DNA of 64,000 nucleotides from Gelatoporia subvermispora B (GCA_000320605.2 KB445794.1:1522033-1586032); one strand, 5' to 3'; numbered from the stretch's first letter, positions 37,534-49,252 are shown. Notes: a model not told the origin generated them from the letters alone. A program made the numbers and translations.

Positions 37534-39620
37534 TTAGATATGCAGCCCTTCGCTTGCCTCGCCGAGAGTAGCCTCCAACCGGCTCTCGTGTCTCGGCGCA
37601 TCGGCTTTCTCCTTTGGTGTCGTGATGCCGGAGTTCGAGCCAGTTATTGTCGCCTCCTCGTCGTGCTTCCTCTGCTTCTGCGCCTCAGTGAGACCGAAGG
37701 CGTCGTCGGTGAACATCTTCATCTCGACCTCCTTGAGACCGAAGAGCGTGAGGACGCCGAGGCCCGCGATGCCGATCATCGTCTTCCAGATGACCGCCAT
37801 GCTCGACGCGAACGCGGCGCGCACCTCGGAGCGCAGCGGCTCGGGGAGGTTGCCGATCTGCGGGATGGCCGCGTATGCGATCTCGGTGCCCTGCGGGAAC
37901 TGCGCGAGGAACGCCTCGGGGAGCTTCTTCTTGAGCTCGTTTTGCAGGATGGTCGCAGAGATCGTGATGCCCCATGTCTGTGCGAAGGCACGCATGAAGG
38001 CGAAGAAGGCCAGCGCCGCGGCGGTGCGAGATACAGGGAGGGGTGCAAGAATCGGGAACACCGTGCCCGCAAACTGTCGGCTTCCGTCAATCACTGGCAA
38101 CTAATCCCTTGGTAATATGTGTACTCACGATCATACCCGTGCCCGCAGCTGCGACAAGCTGGTATCCGACCCACTGGCCTATGTTGCTGGTCGCTTTCAA
38201 GAGTGTCAAAAGACCGAATCCGATGATGGTGAGGAGCCAGCCGGTTGCGTTTGCGGGGCGGTACTTCTTCATGATTTGCACCATAGCTCCACAGACGAGG
38301 GCGAAAGGAGCGACGACGAGGGCGGTGGCCAACATGTCAACACCGGAACGAATCGGCGATGCACCGAGACACGCCTGGAAGAAGACAGGCAGATAGTCTG
38401 CGGGTATACGTTTGAGTTGGCGCGTGAGCAGATTTATAGACTTTCGGAACTCACAGATGATGGAGATACTGGTGATACCGTGGACGAAGGTAGACGCGAA
38501 GCTGGAAGTCTGGTGAGTCCAGGCATCTCGGTGATATTTGTAGAAACTAACCCGCTGATACTTGTACGGTTGTTGACGACTTCCCATGGAATAGTAGGCT
38601 CCACGGGCACCTTCGCCTCGTACACAACGAAGACTCCGATGAGGAAGAGGCCAGAAATGAGGAGACCGAGAACCCTCCCGGAGCCCCAAGGGTACTTGAT
38701 ACCGGCCCAGGTCAAGCCAATGACTGCCATTGTGGTACCGACGACAACGATCGCATTACCGCTACGCGAAGGTCAGCACGTATCATGCAGGGTTGAACAC
38801 CATTACTTACGTCCAGTCTACGCGGCGCAGCTTCTCCCTCATCGAGCCCGGAGGAGTGCGCACACGCAGGAAGAACAAGACCAGGAAGAACGCAATGCCA
38901 GTCAAAGGCAGATTCAGGTCTGCACGTTGCGTTAGTGTTGAATTATGCCGTGATAAAGTCGATGACTTACAGAACAACCACCTCCACGAGGCCTTCTCAG
39001 CAAGCGAACCACCCTGCGCATTCGGTGAGTTACTATTCTTGGGCAGAAGGTGCGCGCTTACAATCGGGGGGCCAATGCCCGACGCAAAGGACCATGTCAG
39101 GCCGAGCATTCCCTGGTATATTCCACGTTCCGCAAGCGGGACGAGGTCCGAGGTGATGATCTCGGTCAAATTGATGATGCCTCCACCACCGACGCCCTGG
39201 ATGGCTGGTATGATGAGATTGTGAGTGCCGAGAACGGGCGAGGCGCGGAGACGGAAACTTACCACGAGCGGCGATGAGCATGTTCATGCTCTGGGCGGCA
39301 CCGGCGAGGGCGCTACCAATAGCGAAGAATGCAATGGATATCAGCATGATGGGGCGGCGACCGAAGATGTCTGCGAGTCCTCCCGACAACGGCAGGACCG
39401 CTGTGCTCGACAATGCGAACGCCGATCCGACCCAGACGAAGTTGTCCCCTCCGTTCAAGTCGGCAGTGATCGTTGGTAGCGCAGTGGCCACACCCGTCAA
39501 GTCGAGGGCGCTGAGGAAGAGAGACATGGTGACGGCAATCATGGTGAGCCAGAAGGCGCGGCCCTTGTTCAATTTCTCGGGCTCTGGCATAGCCACATCG
39601 CGCTCTTCTTTGCCGGACAT
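37534..39620 (-). CDS. MFS transporter, DHA2 (14-TM) multidrug type
   Basis: A predicted proton-coupled exporter in the plasma membrane. It starts MSGKEERDVAMPEPEKL at 39620 and ends EASEGLHI (stop 37534-37536). The DHA2 signature D1 appears as SALDLTGVATALPTI in TM1. Motif A is GGLADIFGRRPIMLI, and GVGGGGIINLTEIITSDLVPLAERG matches the TM4 to motif-B region of DHA2 proteins. Motif C is GIGPPIGGSLAEKASWRWLF after splicing. The C-terminal half has the additional TM pairs of 14-TM members and a cytosolic, charged tail of about 60 residues. Around seven introns. Nothing nearby points to a biosynthetic cluster, so the cargo is unknown. Confidence 0.93.
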
Positions 39621-42620
39621 ATTTCCGGAGAAGAGTGAAGGAGGGAATGTGGGATTTGAGAACTGGAGGAAGTGGGATGGGGAGCTCCAGAACTTGCAGC
39701 GGTCCTTTATGTTCTCTGGAGAGTATCATGATTACAGCAAGTATCTCGACTGACAGCCGCCGAAGCACGCAGAGCAACGCAAGCCCCCATGAGTGTGTGC
39801 TGCGGTCGGCGGGCAGCCAACCATGCCCGAGCAGATTCAATCAGACCGAGCTCGGTATTACCCTTTGTGGATAGTTTTCTACTCCACACTGATCGGGCGA
39901 CCAGAAGTCCGGGCAAATCGGATCCCACGCTCAAGGTACGGCGTCAGAACAAGGTCAGAAGCCGACAAAACAGTGTTCGTTGGTATTGACTTTGGCATTC
40001 ATCTGTCAGTCTCAATTGGACATCGCCCGTGGAACTTGCTTCATGCAGGGCTCAATCTTCCGTTCGTCTTGGTCTATCAGGTCTGTTCAACTGTTGTGGC
40101 AAGGGCTGATGCTTCTCCGATATGTCGGTATGCAAGACATGTTGGTTGTGCGCTCAATAGGGTATCAAGCCTCGGCGTTCGAGCAATCGCAATGCTTCTA
40201 GCTCCACCCCGGTTGCGAAAGGCCGAGCCGCAGGCGAGAGCGGCGGACAAGACACGCTGAAGACCCTCTGGGGGGCTGCCTACATGTGTTTTTTCGTGAC
40301 CCTGTCGAAGGCAGGGCCATGAGGTGGCAACATGGGACAGCTGTACGGATGACACGTCTGCGGGGGACAGTGGCTACTTGACTTCTCTTGCTAACACTGC
40401 GTTAGATCTCGATCTTTCCCGGCCTAACCGGATGTCCGAAACAGTGCTGTTTAGACGCCCGCTAATTATCCCAGGTGGCGTTGCTCTCAGCTTTGCCGAG
40501 CTGCCGAGCCTCTCCGTTTTTCCCGGCATTGTTAAGAACGCAAGCCCTCGGTCCAAGGCCGAACTTTCAGCGTTGTCTTCCATCCCATCCATCTAACTCT
40601 CCTATCTTGGCTGATCTCGGCTTGCCTGCTATGGTCGACGCTGAGCATACTCTGGCGACCATGGTGCAGACGCGAGCAATCTATCAAGGGTCCTCCGGTA
40701 TCCGTCAGGGTAACGGCGATTGAGACTCCTCTTCTATCGACAACGCGGCGCTGCTTGTGCATGCGTTCATATCTGGCCCTCGTGCACTCAGGGTCGGCCA
40801 CTCTTGCCCCAGCTCCTTTGAAAGACCCTCAGAGTACGCATACACTGGAAGCATCCCTCAATAGTCTTCTCGTCACCGAACAGTTGCTTGCGTCATCGCG
40901 CTACCAACGCAGTGGTACCTGTATCTGGCCTAGCTCATTCGAACTTCTTCGTCTCGTAGCTATATCAACAGTTACTCGAGAATGGCTACCGTATATCATC
41001 CCAAGATTCAATGTGCAACGTGAGCAACATGCTTCGTTGAATTTCTTCAGGTTAGGCAGATCCATCACTTCTGCAGTCCCCCATTTACTCGTAGGAATAA
41101 ACGTGCAGCAAGGGTCACGGAGCTCCGACATTTCGTGTCACACGTGACCCTGAGACTATGCTCCGTAGCCCCAGTTTGCATCTTCGACATCCCTGCACCG
41201 GATGATGAGATAGCTTCGCGCTGCCGAACACTTGAGTTTCAGCCTGCCATGCCCGAGCAGATGCAGCCTGTCACAGTATAGCCAAGGCCACGCATTATTT
41301 GCCACCTGAAGGTAAACCGTGCGTCATCGTAGACATTGTCGCATAGCCAAGTGTAGATATTATTTGTCGTCATCACAACTGACTATTAACATGCATATAT
41401 GCACACGACGGTCCGGCGACCTACGGTGTCACCCAATTGCCCCACACTCTTTGTCCTTAGGACCCTGAGACCGGAGGCAGAGCGCTCGATTTTATCCGAA
41501 GTGACATAGCATGCGACAGTAGAAAGACGCACTGACGTCTATCGCCGGTCTTGTATCGATCCAGAAGCCTGCTCCATCGACGATACTGAGGCCTTCATGA
41601 ATGTGAATTAAACTGTCGAACATCTTCGAACTTCTGACATCTCAGGGACGAGTAATAATAATGGTGAGTACTGGTTTCCTGTTATGTTCCGCACGTCACA
41701 TTTGACATGAAGACAGGGGTGCGGGGAACCCGCGGCACACACAGTACCATTGGGGACTGGTGGTAAGCGGCCGGGTTAGCACCGTGCACAACACAGGTAA
41801 TATACGCTGCGTGCTGCTTGTGCGCGGTGGTTTTCGGGATCAGAGATGTCTTGAGTTTGATTGGCTCACCTACAAATGTGACTGCTGTTCGGCGTCTCCA
41901 GCCAAAGCCAATACTATGGTCTATACCATAATCATGAGCAGTGCGAGTATCTGAGCGTCTGGGTTGCCTTGCGCTACCGGTAGACATCTCCGTATAGCTT
42001 TACGCCTGTGGGAGATGATCAACATAACTGGCCATGTATGCGATGCGGTCGTAGAGCTCCGCGGGCACATCTTGAAACATGTTGCAAAGCAGTGACCGAA
42101 GACCGAGGGCCGAGAGCCTTCTGGGACGAGCACGTGCTATACGCGGCATCCCATGCTGTCTGACACGACTCTTGTTCTTCCTTGTAAACGCAAGCTGCCC
42201 TCTTGCCCGTATTCTTGAGCCACTCGGTCCTGAACTGCTTATGAGGACGGGTTCGTGAAAGATGTAGCTCGCTGTTGAGAATTCTTCTGGCCCTTGATTT
42301 TTTGGTGCTGCCCTTCAATAAAAACACTGTATTTAGGGTAGAACGTGACCACAAGATGTACATCAGCGGCCCCAGTTCTCGAACATTCCCCCCAAGGCTG
42401 TTCAGATGCTGACGGCCCCAAGTGGATGCGACGGATGCGCCCTATTCGAACATGCCGAAGTTGTCCTATGCACATCACTGTGCTCCGCGTTTCTCAAGAA
42501 CAGTAGTTAACACCAATCGTCGGACCTTCATCCGGCCCACGCTCAACTCCCGGGTGTCTCGTCTCCTTCGCTTCATAGCGACAGTCAGCAACCTGGCTCA
42601 GGAGTAGTCTCCATAGTTTC
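39621..42620. other. 3 kb gene-poor stretch
   Basis: Many short frames, none with a recognisable fold. A run VFVGIDFG near 39,970 (plus) recalls the start of Hsp70-like ATPases but is not followed by any related sequence. A frame at 40755-41147 (plus, 130 codons) has no motif. Possibly decayed genes. Confidence 0.4.
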
Positions 42621-43730
42621 CCGCATCCCGTACGAGCTCTGCGACAACATCATCGATCTACTGCGCGAGGACCGCAGAGCCCTGTGTGCATGCAGCATGA
42701 CGTATCGTGCATGGCTCCCGAAGGCACCGTACTGGCTATACAAGCACGTTCGCATCGATTGGAAGAACTAGATAAAAATCCGAGATTCTTTAACAAGCAA
42801 GGCTGCGCTTGAACACCACGTCGGGACTTTCGAGTGGGACAAGTTCTTACAAATTATAACTCCACACATGCCTCGTCTTACGCCGCTTGCAGCTCAGAAT
42901 GGATACTTCAAAGATCCGGTGTCCTTCCAACATCTCACAACAATTCGCACTCTACGGCTCGAGAGCAGATATCTTGACTCGGAGGCCACGAGGCTCGCGT
43001 GGTTGCGCGGCGTTCCTCAGGTCGAAGAGCTCGGATTCGCAGATATTCGACTGGTCCGATTCCCTCCCATCGCGGTGTCCGAATATCCTCTGCTCCCGAG
43101 CTTGAGTTCTATGAATCCCGGTACGACTCGTTCCCGTTCATCAAATTTCCTGACCCACGTATCACCAAGTGTGCCGGGACAGATAGAACGTCTAGACCTT
43201 GGTGGTGTCGACCAACGAAAAGTCTGGACTGGTGGTTCTTGAAGATCGCCGTGACACTGGAACATCTGGCGTTCACGACGTGTTCATATTATGAATGCCG
43301 TATGTCCGTCATTTCGCGTGCGTTCGGCATACCTATCCGTAATGACAGTCGCCCACTGCACCAACCTTCGTTCCCTAGGTTCCCTAAGAAGGTTTCATAT
43401 ACTGCTCCGATTCTGATGAGACAGATACTGCTTGCTTGCTCTGAGCGCTCCAGGCAATTGCTTCGCCGTCAATAGCTAGCATGACTCTCATCATCTAAAT
43501 TTGCATCATTGGGGCGCCTTTCCTTCCACCTCTCGGTCAACAGTCTCATAATTGAACGACATGGGCCGCTGATGTTTGCAATCCTCCGGAATCTCCTTTT
43601 AGATTGGCATGCGTGGGGAATCTTAGCTCTCCAGCGAATCACCAATTAGACAACCAGGAGTATAAGGGAGCCGCAGGGCCAGGACTGGGGTAGTGCTTGA
43701 AGTCGAAGATGAAAGTCCATCGGAAAAGGC
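42621..43730 (+). pseudogene. Decayed copy of the downstream F-box-like gene
   Basis: Homologous over its length to the intact gene at 44413-45894. IPYELCDNIIDLLREDRRAL, RAWLPKAPYWLYKHVRI, TPHMPRL, GYFKDPVSFQHLTTIRTLRL, EELGF and then RLSFHLSVNSL and GLGVVLEVEDE match in the same order. It is broken by an in-frame TAG at about 42769 (after DWKN), a deletion just after it, several frameshifts (about 43.1-43.5 kb) and further stops. No functional product is expected. It is a tandem duplication in the same orientation, about 1.7 kb upstream of the intact copy. Confidence 0.85.
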
Positions 43731-44412
43731 TTGATTCCAGAGGAGCAGATCCGAAGTCTGTTTAGTATATTTCAACTCCTTCCGACAGTTTCTCTCCAAC
43801 GAGCCACCGAAATGTTGCAGTCATATGGGCATGCCTTCAACATCACTCCCACTCAAATAGCCAGTTATGTATTGTGTACTTGTACGTGCCACTGTGTCGA
43901 AATGTCCACAGGCAGAACAATGGTATGAGCGGTGCGAGTCTTAAAGTTCGCTGGCCTGTGGACTACATACCTCACTCGCATAGATGGCTGTGATGCCTCC
44001 GTCCGCTGAGCGTTGTTTGGTAAGGTTCCTGTTTCCGCGAATAGTTCTCGGGGCTGAATTTGCAGCACCACAAAGCCGAGGAAGCGAAAGTCATGCAAGT
44101 AGCACCCGTTTGCACCTGGGTGCTTTGATCAACTTGCCAGGTCTGGGTCAGTCGGTCTTTCGACGATCTATTCCCGGGCGTCTCTTGCCAACATGCGGCC
44201 GTAAATAGCTAATCGCAACCTCACATGACTAACGAGAAGCTCCGAAGGCTGTGCTTTAGACGAGCTTATATCTTAAGACTCCAGTGCTGACGACGCTCTG
44301 GCGACCTTGCTGAGCCCCGCACAGTCAAAAGCACAGTAAGCTACATCTTACGTGTCCCTATGCTTCGCATTTCTTACAAAGTGCAGGCCGGACAGGAGGC
44401 CAGAGTTTCGCA
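43731..44412. other. Spacer between F-box pseudogene and intact gene
   Basis: No gene seen; only short frames. Holds the promoter of the intact F-box-like gene. Confidence 0.4.
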
Positions 44413-45894
44413 ATGGATCCAGCTCACGCGCGTGGACCACAGAATGTCGCATTCATACTAGCTCATGGCAACGGTCAACGACTTGGCCCGGCAGCGGTCT
44501 GTGCAGACTCCTGCATCCCATACGAACTCTGCGATGACATTATCGATCTACTTTGCGAGGATCGCGGAGCCCTCTGCGTGTGTTGTCTGACATGCCGCGC
44601 ATGGCTCCCGAGGGCGCAGTACTGGTTATACAAGCGCGTCCGAGTGCATCCGGAGAACAAGACGCAATTTCAAGATGCTCTGACGAGCAACGCTACGCTG
44701 GGACATTACGTCGAGCTCCTGTCCATCATCGCCTGGCTTCCGCACCGCCCTTTCGAGTGGGTTAAATTCCTGCAAAGCGTCACCCCGCACATGCCCCGCC
44801 TTATGAGGCTCGAAATCCAGTCAGGATACTTTAAAGATCCGACGTCTTTCCGACATCTCACAACAATTCGTACTCTACGGCTCAAGAGCATGTACCTCGA
44901 TTCAGAGGTCACAAGGCAGGCGTGGTTGCGCAGCATTCCTCACGTCGAGGAGCTCGAATTTTTGAATGTTGGGCTGACCAGATTCTCTCCCATTGCGGCG
45001 TCTGAGTGTTCCCTCCTCCCAGCCTTGCAAAGTATCGAACTCAGCTCACCGCGTTCGGGCGCCTCCGACTTCATGAACTACGTGCTACCAGATGGGAGAA
45101 GACACATCAAACGTGTGTACCTCGGCATTGTCTCTCCACAAGTCAATCTGGACCCTTGGTTCCAGGATATTGCTGCGACACTGGAACATCTGGCGTTCAC
45201 CAATATCTCGTATGACGGGCACCGTACGCCCATCGTATTGCGCAATTCTGCTCTTAAATTTGCGCTGATAAATACGATAGCAAGCGATTTTGTGCTTGAC
45301 CATTGTATCCGCCTTCGCTCTCTGGAGTACTCCATCAATTGTTCCGACGACGAGAAGGATACCGCCTGCCTGCTCTGGGCGCTCCAAGCAATCACGTCGC
45401 CGTCAATAACAGCACTTCGCTTCAACCTCTTCGTTGAACGCTCACATGTCTACGACCGCAAGCTGAGTATATCGGATCCATCCACGCTGTCAAGATTGCT
45501 GTTGTCACCGAAATTTGCATCACTCGAGCGACTTTCGTTTCACCTCTCTATCAATGATCTCTGGATCGACCAAGGTGAACCACCGCTATTTGCGGACCTC
45601 AGAACTCTACTCCCGGATTTGAATGCGCGGGAAATATTAGCGCTCTCAACAGAAGGCAGGTATGAAGGCCGCGGACAGTGCGGCCCTTTCGTAGCCGTGC
45701 TTGAAATAGATGAAGAGGGGAGGCCCCTGATGGGAGAATCTCCGCGGTGTCCATCTCCCAGGATCATTCGGTCGCCCTCTCCGATAGTAGGACATGATAG
45801 GCGGCCATCTCTGACACGCTCTCCAATTCACAGGAATCCATCTCGCTCGCGTTCTTCCTGTATAATCCCATGTCTGAATTGTCTGCGAATATGA
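44413..45894 (+). CDS. F-box-like/LRR-like protein (Agaricomycete family)
   Basis: An intronless 493-codon ORF. Residues about 35-75 (IPYELCDDIIDLLCEDRGAL ... CCLTCRAWLPRAQYWLYKRV) fit the F-box-like pattern of a large mushroom family: a proline after the start of helix 1, a hydrophobic helix, and CSLT-x-RAWLP before RYLLFR-like residues. The next 300 residues carry irregular leucine-rich segments (HLTTIRTLRLKSMYLDS, HVEELEFLNVGLTRFS, LEHLAFTNISYDG, LERLSFHLSINDLW). The C-terminal 70 residues are serine/proline/arginine rich and disordered. F-box proteins deliver substrates to SCF ubiquitin ligases; here this is only an inference from the fold. An eroded tandem copy sits upstream. Confidence 0.75.
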   Translation: MDPAHARGPQNVAFILAHGNGQRLGPAAVCADSCIPYELCDDIIDLLCEDRGALCVCCLTCRAWLPRAQYWLYKRVRVHPENKTQFQDALTSNATLGHYVELLSIIAWLPHRPFEWVKFLQSVTPHMPRLMRLEIQSGYFKDPTSFRHLTTIRTLRLKSMYLDSEVTRQAWLRSIPHVEELEFLNVGLTRFSPIAASECSLLPALQSIELSSPRSGASDFMNYVLPDGRRHIKRVYLGIVSPQVNLDPWFQDIAATLEHLAFTNISYDGHRTPIVLRNSALKFALINTIASDFVLDHCIRLRSLEYSINCSDDEKDTACLLWALQAITSPSITALRFNLFVERSHVYDRKLSISDPSTLSRLLLSPKFASLERLSFHLSINDLWIDQGEPPLFADLRTLLPDLNAREILALSTEGRYEGRGQCGPFVAVLEIDEEGRPLMGESPRCPSPRIIRSPSPIVGHDRRPSLTRSPIHRNPSRSRSSCIIPCLNCLRI

Positions 45895-46249
45895 TGAAAC
45901 ACTGGCTGAGAAGGCCAAATACGGAATCAGGACCCAATCTATTTCGACTTCGAGATCAATTCTGTCATAGAACAAGAAATCTGGATGATACTCAAAGACG
46001 AAGTACCGGACAGGAAAATCGCAGGTAACATGCAAGACGTCACGCACAATATAGTTTGACTCGCCTGCGCATCTCTGTGCCTTTTGGTGCGTAAGCAATA
46101 TACGCAAGCGATGTCAAACGTCATTGTTTGTGGTGAGATACATATACGAGTCTGTGTATAACAAACGGCTACAACCAGCATGACTCGTACATGTTCACTG
46201 CATTTGCGTCAAATGTTCAATGAGCGCGGTAAAGGAAAGGTGGTGTGAG
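45895..46249. other. Spacer with a possible extra exon
   Basis: A minus-strand frame overlapping the F-box 3' end (46107 to 45646) contains DVLHVTCDFPVRYFVFEYHP. Its VLHV..DFPVRYFVFE loosely resembles the last exon of CRIB gene 2 (VLLRFPTIQFD), so CRIB gene 1 might once have had, or still have, a further 3' exon here. Confidence 0.3.
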
Positions 46250-47504
46250 CTAGTACACGCGCAAGGCATCAAACACAGCATAGCCAAAGTCGAGTCGGTA
46301 CTTCCGTGTCTTTCGGAACAGCAGCGATAAGCTGAGCAGTTCAAAATGTCATTCTCGCGAGTTTCGACATATGAGAAAAGCAGACTTACTGCCCTGTGCC
46401 TGCCATAAGCCACATCGGCTGGGACAAAGGTCGAGGTATACGGACGGCTCCGGAATGGGATCCGCCGCAAGGGCAGCTGTTCCGTGCACACATTGCGCAT
46501 TAACAATCCTTTGGAAACATCCACTTGATCTGTAGAGTTCTCTAATTCAGGTTCGCGACCTTGATGTGTAGCATCACGGGATGACTCCCGACTTCTGGAC
46601 AGTGTGTTCTGCAATGCAGTTATTGAGATACATAGAACCTATGAGCTCTACACCACTCATCGCTTACCAGAGCAGAAGCTTTGATGCGTGAAAGGCGTCT
46701 CAGCATCTTGTTCGTACATTGTTGCTGCTCCTCTGCTGGACTATCAGCAGATTGCAACTGATGGTCAGTCTGTAGTTGAGGTGTCATGAAGGCGGTTATA
46801 TCGGGAATGACCACGTAGGGTAATGATGTTGGATTTCGGGAACGAGCTGCGCTCACAGACTTGAGGTCTGGAGGTCCATCGACATCTAGGCCACAATCAG
46901 ACGCTCCATGGATATCCTTTTCAACACTAGCCTGAGACTCCACGAAGTCGGATTGATATATGTTGTTCGTACTGGAGTTGGTGTGCTGTGACAAAGAAGA
47001 CTCAGGGCAATCATTGCTGGTCGGAGTTATGGCCTCGTTGACAAGGCCTCCTTTCTCGATCATCAAATTCGCATCTCCTTCGTTTATAATTGGCGATATC
47101 TACAAGTTCCGATCGGTGAGACTCTAGTTGCTATGGGAATTAATTGTTACCCTAGGGAGGGAGTGGTCAAAATGGCGCAAGTCACTTAGTTTTGGTCCTG
47201 TTGCACCTCCATCACTTCCCAGGTTCGACTCCATGTCTGCATCAGAACCTCTAGGATTAGGCGCATTGGTTTCGCCTATGTATACCTCTTGCGCAGTATG
47301 TGCTCTACCGTTCCACGCCTGCATCCACTCTGGTGGTATGTCGGTGAACAGTCCCGTCTGGTGGTCGAACCACGTGTGCCAGAGGTGAATGGGATAGTAA
47401 GGTGCACTGATCTTTTTGTGTGCATAAGAGTTCGAGAGCCCTAGTCGCATCCGGGAGAAGTAAATCGAGAGGTTGGCTGGGAGCCGGCGGGAATGTGTCG
47501 ACAT
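46250..47504 (-). CDS. CRIB (p21-Rho-binding) domain protein 1, kinase-less
   Basis: Predicted to bind an activated Rho-family GTPase (Cdc42/Rac) but has no kinase domain. The start is ATG at 47502-47504 (MSTHSRRLPANLSIYFSRMR). The CRIB core follows: KKISAPYYPIHLWHTWFDHQ then TGLFTDIPPEWMQAWNG, with ISxP and HxxH conserved and the family's PxEW end. Exon 1 splices after SLPR (GTAACA) to ISPIINEGDANLMIEKGG. A disordered region has DLKSVS and DITAFMT, then RLSRIKASAL splices (GTAAGC) to NTLSRSRESS, and PADVAYGRHRA splices (GTAAGT) to LSLLFRKTRKYRLDFGYAVF. The stop TAG is at 46250-46252. Exon plan and several blocks are shared with the next gene upstream, so they are tandem duplicates. The family name is unknown to me beyond the CRIB domain. 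Confidence 0.65.
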
Positions 47505-47793
47505 GGTTCGTTTGATAGACCAGGGTCTGAGGGCAGATGTGCACGTCGTAGGCCCCTTCGGGCAGTGCTGATTCGACGAAGGCGGCACGATACCGTAATC
47601 ACACGCAGAGCTACCATCACTTATCGTGTGATCTGATTGATCGCGTCGCTTCCTCCCAGCGGAATCCATGCTCGAAATTGTCCTCCACCGTCTCGACTTT
47701 CGAGTTCTCCGAATCACACTATCACGTCGCGTAGCCTCGGTAACTACAGGGGCGAGCCAAGTATTCACCCGTAACAAAAATCGCAACCGCCAT

Positions 47794-49252
47794 TCAATCG
47801 AACTGAATAGTCGGGAAGCGCAAGAGAACCTGTAATCCACTTGGTGTACTCCGCTGCATTTCGTCCTCACAGTGTGGCGGTTGTACCATCGGAATCCATG
47901 TATGTAACTCCCAAAAGTAAGCGGGACCAGAACATCTGTCCTTCGTTTTGGTCCTTCAGATACGCTAAATAACGAAGACACATCCGAAAGGAAATTGCAA
48001 GCCACGCGCAAGGCGTCAAAGACAGCACAACCAAATTCGCCTATGTACCTCCGTGTCTTCTGGCAGAGTAGCGATAAGCTGAGTAGTGTGAGGGATCAGC
48101 CTTCATAGCAAATAGTCAATAGCAGAACAGGAGCAAGCTTACCAGCCTATGCCTGCCGTACGTAACGTCGGCCGGGACAAAGGTTGCTTGCAGACGGCTC
48201 GGGGTATCTTGGAGGGATAGCTGCTCCGAGGATGGCTCGCGAACACCAGTGCCTTCCGGCTCTGAGATGCCCGTTTGTACGCTCGGCCCTTGATATCCAG
48301 GCTCGCTTTCCGTTGGTGACGATCCAGCAATGTCAGAATGTGAAACTTGAGATCTCGACAACGCCTTCTGCACAATCAGCAGTGAGACATTGTCGGCCGC
48401 TTTTCGCAAGGACATCGCTCACCGTGATAGATAATCTGGTAGAAAGATGTCGCCGAATTATACCCGAATACTTTTTCTTTTCCTGTTGTGGAAATACAGG
48501 GCATTCCTCTTGATGGTCCGACGGCGAGCGGAATGTCATGAATGCGGTTATATCTGATGTGGTGGTCTGGGGCAAGGGCGCTGAACTCGGTAATACAATC
48601 CTGTCCGCAGAACCACTGTTCTGTCCTTCGAGGGCGTCTGGACCATCATAATCGCTGAGTGATTTTAGGTCACTAGAAAGCTCCCTAGAGTGGGTCCTCT
48701 TATGCGATTGTTAGAGGGGTGGAGAGCACAGAACAACAGAGGACATACGGGATCGTCACGGCCAGCGCCTTTTTCAATGGAGCTGGGTGCAGTGAATTGT
48801 CCATCAATAATTGAATCCTCGCTGCTCTGTGCTTCCTCCGATAATGACTATGCAATTGAATAGGTAACCTTCCCATACAAATCAGGTCCGCGACTCACAT
48901 CCAAAATGTCAAGTATCTGAGACCAATCACTCTGTTTTGAATCCGCAGGCTCGCCTCTCATGCCCGTTTTGGACAACTTTGGTTGAACAGAGTGGATCCC
49001 TTCAACGTTTGCAGCGGCATCCTCCCCATCTCTTAGTAGCTCTGCCCATTCCCGTGGAATACCGATGTACTGTCCGTTGCGGCCATCGTATTGGACACGT
49101 GTGATGTGTTGGACGTTGTACGGCAAACCAATGTCCTCATCTGCACCGAAACTTGGCGGATCAGGATGGCTGGTTACCTCCAGCTCACGCGGGCGAAGCC
49201 GAAATGAGTATCTCGAAGGAGAGAATGGACTCCGGCGGGACAGTGCTGACAT
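47794..49252 (-). CDS. CRIB (p21-Rho-binding) domain protein 2, kinase-less
   Basis: Tandem paralogue of the previous gene. It starts MSALSRRSPFSPSRYSFRLR at 49252. The CRIB-like core is EDIGLPYNVQHITRVQYDGR then NGQYIGIPREWAELLRD: IxxP and PxEW kept, but the second histidine of HxxH replaced by R. SDWSQILDILD splices (GTGAGT) to SLSEEAQSSEDSI, and later blocks DLKSLSDYDGP, DITAFMT, RLSIT then ALSRSQVSHSD, FVPADVTYGRHRL then LSLLCQKTRRYIGEFGCAVF align with gene 1 in order. The last part reads DALRVACNFLSD ... HGFRWYNRHT, then a 41-nt intron (47830-47870) and VLLRFPTIQFD with stop at 47794-47796. If that short intron is not removed the frame stays open into gene 1. Possible Cdc42 effector by analogy with kinase-less CRIB proteins such as yeast Gic1/2. 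Confidence 0.65.

Noticed and set aside
39958..40030. VFVGIDFG, reminiscent of the first phosphate loop of Hsp70-like proteins
   Set aside because: No further Hsp70 motif follows in any frame or after any plausible intron; too short to call even a pseudogene.
40755..41147. 130-codon plus-strand frame
   Set aside because: No recognisable domain and no compatible flanking exons; considered chance or a decayed gene.
47221..47235. GGTTCGACTCC, like a tRNA T-loop
   Set aside because: No acceptor stem, D-arm or anticodon arm around it; it lies inside the CRIB gene 1 coding exon.
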